Positions 10,200 to 21,777 of a stretch of DNA of 64,000 bases are shown here, piece by piece. Origin of the DNA: Aphidius gifuensis (Eukaryota; Arthropoda; Insecta; Hymenoptera; Braconidae); contig NC_057791.1 in assembly GCF_014905175.1 (NCBI RefSeq), positions 21,676,537 to 21,740,536 of the forward strand, written 5' to 3'. The notes below the pieces were generated by a model that did no database searches, had not been told where the DNA came from, and worked only from the letters and a program-made list of their open reading frames with translations. The position numbers and the translations under genes were made by a program. Numbering within the stretch: the first letter of the stretch is position 1; each line of letters begins with the position of its first letter.

Positions 10200-13100
10200 C
10201 CGAAATAAAAATATTCCTCGTATTAATTCTTGATTACCGAGAAAATTTTAATTATACAGATATAATTCTCAGTAAATTTTGAACGACGCAGAAATTTTCC
10301 TGAACAAATGTACAAGCACAAAAGCATGTGTATAATAATAACAATCACTATTAATATTATTATTTATTGATCTATAGAGAATGTCACGAACGGGTTTTTC
10401 TACTGCAAGAAAAATTGATAAAAAAAAAAAAACATAAATATAAATTACGATAATATAAAAAAAAGGAAAACGAAAGAGAAAAAAAAAAAATAAAAATACT
10501 TTGAATATGGGCGTTATCTTGTATTAATACGAGTATTGTGAAATGGACCTTGTCGAGGACGTCGTGTAGAGAGCGAAGGCTATACGGTTCGATGATAAAG
10601 ATAGTAAACGATGAAGATACAGTCTCTCTATTGCTGTATAAAATGCCGACTCGAAACAATTCGAAAAAAGATACTCATCGGTTTGATGATGCTACGTGTT
10701 TATATTTTTATATATTTAAATACATATATATTATTTTAAAATATGCATCAAGAGTGTCATCTTTGATGTGATCATTTTCAAAAAAAAAAAAAAAAAAAAA
10801 CCACATGAAAAACCGATAAAAATTCTTTAAATATTATCACTTTTTTTTTTTTTTATTTATCTAGAAACAAATAATAATACCTGTATTATTAATATTCCAA
10901 TTTTTCTCTTTATTTTTGCTTGTTTTTTTTTTTTGTCTTTGTCGATGTGAGAATAAACTCGATGGACTAAAAAAAAATGTAAAAATTTAAATTACAAAAA
11001 AATATAAAATGAATATAAATAAATTTGACAAGTAAACATACATGAATAAATATATTTGTTTATAAATATATGAATATTTTGATATTTTCATATTTAACTG
11101 AATATTTTATATCGATTGTCAAGTTTTTGAATTCATACGAGTATTATTATGGTCAATATATGTCTAATCAAAAAAATTTGAATTCTTTCAACGGTTTGCC
11201 CACACAATTGCCTGAGACCAATTTTTACATGGACATATATATACACTTTATATGTACGTGTATAGTAATGTCATGGAAGTCTGAGAATTACCATAAACTT
11301 TGAAATTTTACGATGAGCAAAGTTAGACATCGCCGCAAAAAACATCATAACATGTTCACACATGAATATCCAAAGATTCTTGACTATAGTTTCCATAATA
11401 ATATTTTGCGTGCATGTGTGTGTGTAAGGGGGAGGAGGAGGAGGAGGAGGATTTTTTTTTTAATTTTATTTTTTTGTTTGTAAAAGAGGCGCCCCGTTGA
11501 GATCATTTCCTTCTCTCATCTCCTCACTCCTCCTCAATTCGTTTTATCAAAATTCCGACCGAAAACGTCTCACTCGCGACGACGATCTATAAAATTTAAA
11601 AAAAAAAAATTCTTTTTCAGTTTAATATTATTTAAAGTAGATAAAAAAAATTTGTTAATTCAATTTTTTTTTATCAATAAAATCTCAATGAAATTTGGAA
11701 GACAAAAAAAAATATTTATATTGGTTTTTGTATTTTTTTTATGTAACGAGAAAATTAATATTTTATGAAATTTGGTTTTTTAAATATTTATATAAATTTG
11801 TGAATAAAAAAAAAATCAATGAGACGATTGATTAACTGGAGAACTCCCAAGTTTTGAATTATAAATTTTGTATTTAAGGATAAATGAGATTTTGGGTGAT
11901 TATGAAATTTTTGATTTTTATATATTGATAGTATTAATTACGAGGAATATATTTTAAAAATTTTCAAATTGATCGGCAATCTACTAATAGAATTATAATA
12001 TTTGAAAATAAAAAAAACAGGCTTCTGTGAGGCTCAAGAAAAATAGCCGAGCTTTTTTAGAAGACATAAAAATGTTAGAAAAATTAATTATCTAATCCAA
12101 AACAAAATTCAAAAGATAAACATTTAAAATAAAAAAATATCAGAAATCTTTTTATTTAAATTCAAATTAATTATGACATTATTGTATTAGAAAAAAAAAT
12201 GAATAAATAAAATATAAACACGTGTCAATAATTAAATATAAACAAATAGAAAATTAATTTTTCTTATATTTAAATGAAAAAAAAAAAAGCATTTTAAATT
12301 TTTAATGAAATTAATAATGACATAATAAAGAAGGAATAAAAATAAATTACATAAATAAAAAATGAATCATAAAATTCGCTTCAAATTTTATATATATATT
12401 TTCAATTTATTTTTAAAATAAAAAATTCATTTTTAAAACAATAATCTAATTAATTTTAACTTTCAAAAATATTTTCTCATTAAGAGTGACAGTCTACACA
12501 TCGCGTCAAAAAAGAAAAAAACTATTTGGTCAAGTCGGAAAATTACATATGGCTTAACACTTAGCCCTCAAAGTAAACACAAAAATGCCACATAAAAACA
12601 TGCCGACAAATATTGTTTTTTCTTCATTATACATTATGAGCATGAAAATGCATACTTTAATACAATTCTGATAAAATAAAATACGCGGCACCTTGATGAG
12701 TCGAGGGGTGTAAAAATAATGACAGAAAAAAAAACAACAAATACAAAAAGAAATAATTTAGAAAGAAAAAAAAAAAAAAGAAAAAAAAAAGTTACAGTAA
12801 CAGTGCGCGGTTATAGTTATATCAGGAAACGCAAGAAACACCAATGGTTTTTGTCGGCATCCTTGATGTTTAGCCCAGCAATAACTCACGAGTTTTACAT
12901 TTTACACCTTGATCAACAAAAAATTAAAAGAAATAAATAAATAAATTTATTTACGTATTCATCGTTAGTGTGTGTGTATCGTTTTTATAAATCAACGAAT
13001 TATTTTAAACAAGTTTATCCACTGATATTTCTATATAAGAACCGAATAGTTGTCTTAATTTTCAGTATATAAATTTAAATAAATAAAAATATATACAAAT

Positions 13101-14690
13101 TTATTTTTTATACATATGAAATTTTTAATCAAGATATAGAATACCATATAATTATAGATTTAATATATAATTTTGTCTTAAAAAATTTAACAAATTAATT
13201 TAAATATTAATTTATTTTATGAAAAATTATAATTTATTTATGACAATTATGATTATTATACGTTTTAATTATCATAGTAAAATTATAAAAAAATTTTTTT
13301 TTCTATTTTTCATCAATTGGTGATGAATGATTATTTAATTTTTCATTGTAAATATATTTTTTTTTTTTAAACTTAGCGTGGCAAGTAGCCAGTAGAATAA
13401 TTGTTATGGTTCTATACTCCCCTTTAATTTTGCGATCCTGGTTAATGATAAAGACGGAAGCTCAAATAAATTGCTCAGCACTAACCGGATGCTCAACAAG
13501 AAGCAAATTTCTTAAAGAATAATGAGAATTTCATTCCTTTAGTTACACGCTCGCGGTGCATTTGGCATCATAAATATCATTGCTGAGGAAAAAAAATAAT
13601 TTATATTTTAAAAAATATGCAACTAGATGCGGTTATTCTCTTCTTGTTATACAATCTTCATACACTCCTTTTTCATAAATATATTTTCAAGCCTCGACAA
13701 ATTTATTACATTCAACAATTTTCATTCACAAGTATTTAATTTTTATTAATGAATGAATTTTACAATTAAAAAAATAAAAAATAAAAAAATATAATTAATA
13801 TAAATTGAGTAGAAAAATTGATGAATTTTTTTATTTTTCATGCAAAGTGTAGTAGAATGAATTTAAAATGAGAAAAATAAAGTAACTGGTAGACAAAGAA
13901 GTTTTAAAGAGAGGCTATATGAGGTATAGGCTGATGAGAGAAAGATAAGATCTGAGTATGCGAGGATCCATTGAATCCTCGTGTAGTTCAACTTGACTGA
14001 TGCTATCGCAATAAGATTTTATTTTTATTTTTATTTTTTGAGCATGTCGTCGTCACGTCAAGGGTATTAAGGTTCTGTTTAATCGTCTCAACGACGATGG
14101 ACAGTGTGCAATGTCCTCAGTAACTGCATCAATGTTGTTAATACAATTCAATTGAATTATTTTTTTTTTTTTCAAGATTTAAATTACTTCGTTTGTATAT
14201 ATTTATTTTTTTTTTATTTCCTCTTTTAATCTCATCGAATTTACTTGATGATAATTACCTCTATATCCTGTGTATATTTAAACAATCATTTGTGAATAAA
14301 AAAATATAATTTCATGTGATAAAAAAGCACTGGGCTAAAATTTTATATCCAAGAAAATAATACAAAATTGATTTATTATTTAGAAAAATTTCCTAGATAC
14401 TTTAATTAATTTTATCAAATTTAAATAATTAAATATCATTAAAAAAATTATAAATAAATAAAAGAAAAAAATCATAAAAAGCTCAGAAAGCTTTCACTAA
14501 TTAGCCTAAGTAAAAAAATAGTAAAAAATAAATAAATAAAAATATTGTTTGTTACTTTTTACCCTCCCCCTACTGCTTCACCCTATTTAAATAATTTATT
14601 TACATTGTCATGTGTGATTGATTATTAAATAATTAAATTTTATGCTTTGTTTGTTGCTTAAAGTTAAGTGTGTTTTATAAATTATTTGGT
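10200..14690. other. AT-rich intergenic sequence, no gene seen
   Basis: Mostly A/T homopolymer tracts. Slightly GC-richer patches at about 10530-10660 and 11480-11590 show no recognisable coding pattern. A GGA microsatellite lies at 11431-11450. Reading frames here are lysine- or phenylalanine-rich products of A/T runs. Confidence 0.5.
11431..11450. repeat. (GGA)n microsatellite
   Basis: About six and a half GGA units follow a short TG-rich tract. It is purine-rich on the plus strand and a simple sequence repeat without a linked gene. Confidence 0.8.
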
Positions 14691-14697
14691 TAAACAG

Positions 14698-14791
14698 ATT
14701 ATTGACGAGATATCAGGTTACCATCAGTGATGCCTGCAGGATAAATACAGAGGGGGCCGACAAATCCCCATGGAACAAATCACAACATAGG
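14698..14791 (+). other. Candidate exon, probably non-coding (first of a pair)
   Basis: Preceded by an acceptor-like ...TTAAACAG and followed by the donor GTATGT, with a GC content well above the flanks. One frame is open through the exon, but joining it to the next candidate exon (15005-15065) gives a stop after two codons, so it is more likely UTR or long non-coding RNA. It could be a 5' UTR exon of the LIM-homeobox gene 7 kb downstream on the same strand. This is inference from splice signals only. Confidence 0.3.
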
Positions 14792-15004
14792 GTATGTTTT
14801 CAAATCTCAAACAGGCTTTTTCTAATTTTTAAAATAAACATACTTTTTTTTATATTTAATCTTGCAAGTATTTTTTATTTCATGCAATTATTTTTATATA
14901 TAGCTTGTACTATTTTGTATTATTATTATTATTTTTTATCATATGTATATTTGTATTTATTTTTTTATTTTATTATTCTCCTTATTTGAGTACAATTTTT
15001 TTAG

Positions 15005-15065
15005 CCATTTTAAGCTCAGACAATCGAACAAGTTATATCGTAAACTGCGGGCGCCGGAAGCCGTG
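15005..15065 (+). other. Candidate exon, probably non-coding (second of a pair)
   Basis: Bounded by a T-rich acceptor ending ATTTTTTTAG and the donor GTAAGA after GCCGTG. The 61-bp interval carries GCGGGCGCCGGAAGCC in a local context of almost pure A/T. With 14698-14791 it forms a plausible spliced transcript with a 213-bp intron. No coding continuity. Confidence 0.3.
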
Positions 15066-18000
15066 GTAAGATATTCGCGCATTCTCATCAGATAAATATC
15101 AGGGGTCTACTACTGGGCTGCTGACCTCAGACCTTTTTTTTTTTTTTTTTTATCATCTCGTTTTCTGGTAATCGTGAGCTCGATAAGGTATATATTTTTA
15201 ACAATTTATACTTGAATTATTTTCTATATAATACATGTACAAAAAAAAAAAGCTTTCTCATTTTATTATTACATTTTTTTTTCCTCAGTCATGATTTTTT
15301 TTTTTTTTTTTTTGCAATAAAAATAATAGTAATAAAAAAAAAACGCCATTAATAGTATAAATAATTTTAAATATAAATTTTTAAGTACTCTAAAAATTAT
15401 GTGTGTGCATGCTTACGAGTTAAATACGACTTTGGTAGATTAACTCAAGAGTTAAGACATTTATTCAAACTTTTTCATCATTTTGATAAAATCTCACACG
15501 CTCTTGGATACTCATCAACGAATCACCGTTAATTCTACACGATACAGTAAGGTGTATTGTCACATTTTTAAAATTAAATAATATTTAAAATTACAATGAC
15601 AATAATGAGAATATATAAATAAATATTTAAAAAAATAAAATCAATACATTATAATGAATTTAAAAATATATTTTATATTTTTTCTTTTTGTTTTATGCAC
15701 AAGTTTAAGTGGTATCAAATTCTCAAAGCGGAAATACAGTAACAAAGAGTTGATCTTTGAGTCTTGATCAAGGTATATATTATAAAAATATATACATGTG
15801 TGTGTGTGAGTGTGTGGATGTTTATGTGCCTTTGGATTTCCCGCGTTCAATCCAATGAAATGTACCATTTATCCACGTCAACCTCGTTTGTCGACATCGA
15901 GGCGTTTCTACAACCTCACTGTATATATTTTTCTCATTCCCTTGAAACTCAGTTTATGTGCTCTTTACCCTCAAGCTTTTTTTTTTTTTATATTATATAT
16001 TGCCAGCATAATGCCGACGCGTTACAAACACATAAGACATGTTACAAACAAACTTGAATCTTCCCTTGTATCCGGGTGGATTGGAAAAATTATTTGCTTA
16101 TAAACAAAAAAGTATTTGAATATTATTTTAATGGTTATTTTGAGGAAAAAAAATATTAATTGAATTTAATATGTATGGAAAAATTATAAAATTGAATTTT
16201 TTTTAATATTGAAATTCATTTTTTTATTAAAAAATTATCAAAGCACAGTAAAATATTTTTAAAAAATAATAACATGACTATTTAAAGTATTAAAAAATAA
16301 ATAAATAAATAAATAAATATTTAATGCAATAATAAATAAATTAGGCATTGACCATTGTATTTTAATAACTTCATATTTCTATTACTTCAAATTTAATTTA
16401 ATTAATATTTACCTTAAAAATATTTAAAAAATTTAAATAAATGAATATTTTTAAATAATAAAATATAAAACAATTATAAATTTTCAAAAATATTTATTAT
16501 TAGAATTATTAATATATAATTTGAAATTTAATATAAAATCTCAATTTAAAAATAGGATGTTAGTCATATTATAATTGTGACTCAAATAGATACAAAAAAA
16601 AAAAAAAGAATTTCAGATTTATAATTTTGATACGTCTGAATATATATTTTATTCACATATATATATGTATTTTGTATGTGTATTATATGTGACTTAAATG
16701 CTTGTAACAGAGAAAAATATATAAATGTTTTAAATTTAATAAAACTTGGCAGACGTATGTGTAACTGTTATGGGTCGTTAGAGATACAAGAAATTTAAGC
16801 CAAATCGGTCAATTAGTTACGGAGGTATGATGGCAGTTCAAATATAATAAATTAAAATTTGATAAATATTATATAGTTAAACAATTTTTAACTATATCAA
16901 TGTAATTAAATTTAACACTGGATTATTAAAATTATAAACCATAATAAATTATTACAAACATTAACTTTTTTGTATACTAAATTAAAAATTATAAATTATA
17001 TTTTTGTAAATAGACAAATTTATATAATAATCAAATAATTGCTACGAAAATATTTTCTAGCAAGTAAAAAATAAATCAATCACAAATTTATTAAAGCCAT
17101 ATAATAATTATTTTTTTTTAATTAATTTTTTGGATTATTATTTTCAATAAAATGATGAATTTTAATTTTTAAAAAATATCTTTTTTCAAATGACAAGAAT
17201 TATTTTCAAGACTTTGGGATATTTTTTACTATGAATAATAATTTATTTATATACTTTTTAATATCATTCACAGCAATTTAAAATTTTTCTAATATTTTAA
17301 TAAATAATTAATATTACTTGAACTAACGGTCGTAATAAAATTCCTGTAGTGTGTTTTATAAATTAACTATTACATGTTTGTTTGTAATTTTAAAATTTTT
17401 ATACTCTTGTTAACAACAGAAAAAAAAAATATATTTATCATTCAGACTGTATAACAATGTTGGAGTATTACGGACTGATTACATGCTGATGTATATATAT
17501 TTAAATGGAATCATAGTGCGCGGGCTCACTCGGATAGAATACAGCGATAAACGTGGGTAATGCGGAAATCAACCGTTATTATATCTTTGCACTTATTTAC
17601 ACTCGTCCCGGTTGAGATAATTTATCCAGTATAAGACGATATAATATGAATTTTTTCTATTCACAAAATATAAATACCATATTAATCTAAAATTACATTA
17701 ACTCATCAAGAATTAAAAAAATTATTCAAATTATTCAAATGATTTATTGATCAAATCAGCAGCATTGTTATTCTTTTTTTTTTTTTTTTTCATGATAAGA
17801 TAATTTAAATTATTCAGTCAATTTGTTTAAAAAAATTTAATGATTAAAAGTAAAAAAAAAATTAGCTGATCGAAAGTTCAATTAAATCTGATGATAATTT
17901 TTTGTATTTAAAAAAAAAAAAAAAAATTTATAAAGAAGAATAAAAAGGTAAAACGAAAGGTAAAAATTAGGTCAGACGAGAAGAAATAAAAAATATATTC

Positions 18001-18180
18001 CAACTATGGAATCACATGTTTGAAAAGCTGAGAAAAAAAGGAAAAAAAAAATTTATCAAGAAAGAACCAACAAATTTGTAGCGTATATAACATTTTTTTT
18101 TTTTTCTTTTTAATTTAATTTTTTTCTATGAAACTTTTTTGACTTGAACTACTGTATACGTTTTTTTTTATTTAAAAATT
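15066..18180. other. AT-rich intergenic sequence with a dispersed-repeat fragment
   Basis: No gene recognised. It contains a (TG)n tract near 15796-15812, an (AAAT)n run around 16297-16318, and a fragment at about 16741-16840 of a kind recurring in insect repeats. A patch at 15830-15970 is less AT-rich but its frames look random. Confidence 0.5.
16741..16840. repeat. Probable fragment of a dispersed insect repeat
   Basis: The run AACTTGGCAGACGTATGTGT...AAGCCAAATCGGTC...TTAGTTACGGAGGTATGATGG resembles phrases met in many insect genomic repeats of uncertain origin (a '...CAAATTTGGCAGA...AAATCGGTCAATTAGTT...' type). I judge this from general familiarity; there are no ends, target duplications or coding capacity to define a family. 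Confidence 0.35.
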
Positions 18181-18189
18181 TTTTTTCAA

Positions 18190-18450
18190 AGTTAGTTGTA
18201 TCCGCAAGATGTCCCTGCATACCGGCAACTCTCTCTGGATGCTGCGCCAGCAAAGATTTTTCTATATTTCTATCTCATTCAATTGAATCATTGCATCTCT
18301 GTTGGGGCAGCAACCGTTAAGTTTATCCAATGGTGTTTCGACTTTATCATCGCGGCTATACTGGATTGGTTGAGCCTTGCCAACTCCTATCGAGCGACTA
18401 CCAACAAGCCGCGCCTAACTTCCTCCAGAATTCACCTCACTCACGTAATC
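18190..18450. other. GC-richer island of unknown role
   Basis: A stretch of about 260 bp with balanced base composition in an AT-rich setting, open in two plus-strand frames for 70-120 codons. The predicted proteins have no recognisable domain and run into poly-T-coded F-rich tails, so coding is not supported. It lies 3.5 kb upstream of the LIM-homeobox coding start and may be a regulatory element or a 5' UTR exon. Confidence 0.3.
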
Positions 18451-19125
18451 TATCTTTTTTTTATTCATTTTTTATTTTATCCCTCGTGTGCATCCCCTTG
18501 TCGACAATATACACACACACTCAGCTATATGTACGGAAATTTCACCAAAAGTAAAATCAAGATTTAGCAAAATAAATAAAATAAAAAATGAGATAAAATA
18601 ATAAATATAAAAGGGTCTCGAACGTGGCACCAAGAAACACACAGCTTTTTTTTTTTGCAAAAAAAAAACCTCGAAGATCTTCTCGCGCATACTCTGGAAA
18701 CTGTGGAACCGTGACGATCGATGGACCAGGAAGAATATATATAAAAGCAAAAAAAAAAAAAATAAATGAAAAAAAAGGGTGGGTAGTTTTAGAGGTGACT
18801 GGGTATACTTCTGTACTCTGCAGTTGGGTGCTTAAGGGTTCTTGAATTTTTTAAAGAGCCACCGACTGCATTGTTTTATTCACTCGCATTTCATTTTTTT
18901 ATTTTCATTTTTTTACACTGTAATGAAAAAATAGCATAAAAAATCTACCTAAAATTATTTAAAATTATTATTTAATTTAATATATTTTTATTATTTATAA
19001 ATTATATTTATTTGTAAAAAATATAATGATTATATTTATTGAGTGATTTTTATTTGATTTTTTAATATCCAGACAGAAAAAAATGAAAAAAAAAAAAATA
19101 GTACATACCGATTGAGAGAGGGCGG

Positions 19126-19365
19126 ATAAGGGTTGAATTGCGCAAACGCTGTTTTCAAGAGGGCAAGTATTTGTTGATATCCTTGTCTATTGCCAACCCC
19201 CGTTGTAGTCGCGTCGAATACCCTTCCCCTTGGCTGAATCCGTTGAGTTATATCACCCCTCTTTTTCTTCTTTACTCGTTTTCTTCATGAGGTTCGTGTG
19301 CCGCCGCTGGCAAGTTCCCGCTAGCTATAAAACTCGACAAGTCGTCAAATCCGACGGATTATTTA
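19126..19365 (+). promoter_or_regulatory. Candidate core promoter island with TATA box
   Basis: A GC-richer block contains TATAAAA at 19326-19332, preceded by CGCCGCTGGCAAGTTCCCGC and followed by CTCGACAAGTCGTCAAATCC. It lies about 2.4 kb upstream of the first coding exon of the LIM-homeobox gene, on the same strand. A TATA box with GC-rich flanks fits a core promoter, but no initiator or transcript evidence is available. Confidence 0.3.
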
Positions 19366-20689
19366 TTTAATATTTTCATAATTAATTAATCATACATGTT
19401 AATATAATAACAATTTTATGTTAACTTGTATGAAATTATATATTTTTTTTTCAACATTATAAAAATTTAAAAAAACATGTTACCCAATGAATTTAGTTAA
19501 TTTTAATTAAATTGAAGTGAAGATTGTGTTGGGTAGCGAGGATGGACATGGATAAACACGTGATGGTAAGCCGGTCTTGGACATCGAATGGAGATCATCA
19601 GGCATGATAAGAAAATACAACATACAGTGATTCTTGGAAGTAAAAATATTTGGACAAATGTGTTGGTGGCTATTTAATAAGTATTTACAATTAATTGTGA
19701 TTAAGTTGTGATTATTCGGACAATTTTTTTTTTTTTAATTATCATCTGTGATTGTTTATTGTTTTTTATTATTAGTTAACACAATGATTATTATCTTTGG
19801 AATTTTATACTTACGGTGATTATTACTGCAAGAAAAAATATATTATCAACACAATAATATTATATGTAAGACAAATTACATGTTGTTTTAATTTTTTTTT
19901 TTTTCGTGTAATTTAATTTTTTTTATTTTGATTGGTTTGTTGGTTTATTTTCATTGATTTTTGGCAAAATATTGGAATAAATTATTAGCTATTTAGATTT
20001 GTAATGAATTTAATTTTTTTTTGAGTTATGTAAAAATTAAGATGAAAATAATGAGTAAAATTTTAAAAATTAAAAATAAATTAATTGATTAAAAATAAAA
20101 GAAAATATTAAATTATAAAAGTGCTAAATTTCAAATAGAAATAATTTTTTTGATTATAAAAGAAAGAGTTATTTTAAATTTAACAAAAAGTTTAATTAAT
20201 ATTTAATTTAAAAAATAAATTAACTCTATAATATTATAAATAAAAAATAAAAAAAAAAATCATGCAACAATGCCAGATTAAAAAATAATCATTTGAATTT
20301 AATTGCCTGAATGTTTTAATTAACAACAATTATAAATGAAATGAAAAAATTAATAAATCTAATTATCAATATAATTTATGTTTTTTTTTTCAATTAATAA
20401 TTCTTGATAATGGCTCATAAATATTAAATTTATCGACAAGCGACGGTAGATGGAATTTTTACCAATTGGTCCATCAGTTAGTCCAACAAGTCACCAAAAT
20501 AATCTGATAAAATCATTTGATAAATTTCGCACCCCAAAAAAAGAAGGAACAATTTCAAAATAAATTTTAAAAATAAAATTCCAATAGTCAAAAATAAAAA
20601 TAGATAAAAAACCAAAATTAAAAATCCATCATGATGAAAAATAAAATATAATTCTCAACAAGTTGATTAAATTGAAGAGTCAAAGTGGA

Positions 20690-20920
20690 GGTAAAATGGT
20701 TGAGAGAAAACGACGTTGAGTTATCGCGAATGAGACGTTTGCCTTGGCTATACCAATTAGCTACCTCAACGATTCGAAACTGAGCGACTACTCCGGAATC
20801 CATTCATTAACGGAACGCCGGTCACGAATTGTTTTCATTCATGGATTCTCGTGCGTATAGTATAGGCGCGAGCACGCGCCTCCTGAGCGTGTCCTGAATG
20901 AAACAAGAAACGACATGGTC
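20690..20920. promoter_or_regulatory. CpG-containing island upstream of the LIM-homeobox gene
   Basis: The island includes GGCGCGAGCACGCGCC at 20865-20880, a near-palindrome dense in CpG, plus CGGAACGCCGGTCACG. It is about 0.85 kb before the first coding exon, whose acceptor at 21751 implies at least one upstream untranslated exon. This island is one candidate for that exon or for the promoter. No splice donor could be assigned firmly. Confidence 0.3.
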
Positions 20921-21471
20921 GCGTCTTTAGTCTCAACAAAACAACCACCATCACAATATATATTTATTATTTTTACTTTTTATATTATATTTTATTTATA
21001 TATATATTTTTTCATCATTATTACATATTCCTATTGCTTATTTAACCCTCGGTTTTCAGATGAGAATTATTTTCTTCTTTCTTTTTTTTTTTTTTTTGTT
21101 TTTTTTTTATCCCCGGTTGGCAAGATGTACGGTTGATGATTTAAATCTCACCAGTCAGGTATATAGGTAGCCCTTATTTTTTTTATTTTCCTTTTGTCTG
21201 TCTCATCTTGTTTGATTCTATGTAGTAAAAAAAAAATTACAACTCATAAATATGAATATTATTCAATTAAATTTTAAAAAATCACTGTTTTTAATTTACA
21301 ATAAAAATATATATTTATTATTTTATAAATTTTATAAATAATAATTTATTTAATTGTATTATTTATTAGAAAATTTTCAAGTATTTTAAAGTATTTTTTT
21401 CTTTTTTTTTTAACAAATTATTCTGTGTAAATTAAATATTCAAAATTTTATGAATAATATTAGTTTAGTAC

Positions 21472-21549
21472 TTTTGACATTGTTTTAATTTTTTTAATTA
21501 ATTTACTTATTAATTAATAATTTGATTAATTTATAAAACAATGTCAAAA
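21472..21549. repeat. Hairpin with 16-bp perfect arms just upstream of the apterous-class coding exon
   Basis: TTTTGACATTGTTTTA (21472-21487) pairs exactly with 21534-21549. Further imperfect A/T pairing runs into a 46-base middle. The total of 78 nt is within the precursor-miRNA range, but the low-complexity middle makes a chance or foldback origin at least as likely. It lies in the presumed 5' UTR intron, 200 bp before the acceptor at 21751. Confidence 0.4.
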
Positions 21550-21777
21550 AATTTTTATTTAAAATAGAAAAACTTGTCATAATAAAAAAGTAATTTAAAA
21601 CTTTATAAAACTTTTAATTTTTAAAAATTATAAATAAATAAAAATCAAGTTAAAAAAATTATTGTTTCAGTTGAATTTTAATAATAGCTATTTCTCCAAT
21701 TATTAAATTGATTAAACAATATTAATTTTTATTTTTTTTAATTAATTACAGAATGTAGATGAATTTGTAACAACGTA

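Noticed and set aside
12719..12940. Lysine-rich plus-strand frame with ATG
   Set aside because: Product of A-rich homopolymers (AAA codons); no complexity or context to support a gene.
18196..18567. Plus-strand frame of 123 codons
   Set aside because: No ATG at the start, no domain, a second overlapping frame is equally long, and the end is coded by T-rich low-complexity sequence.
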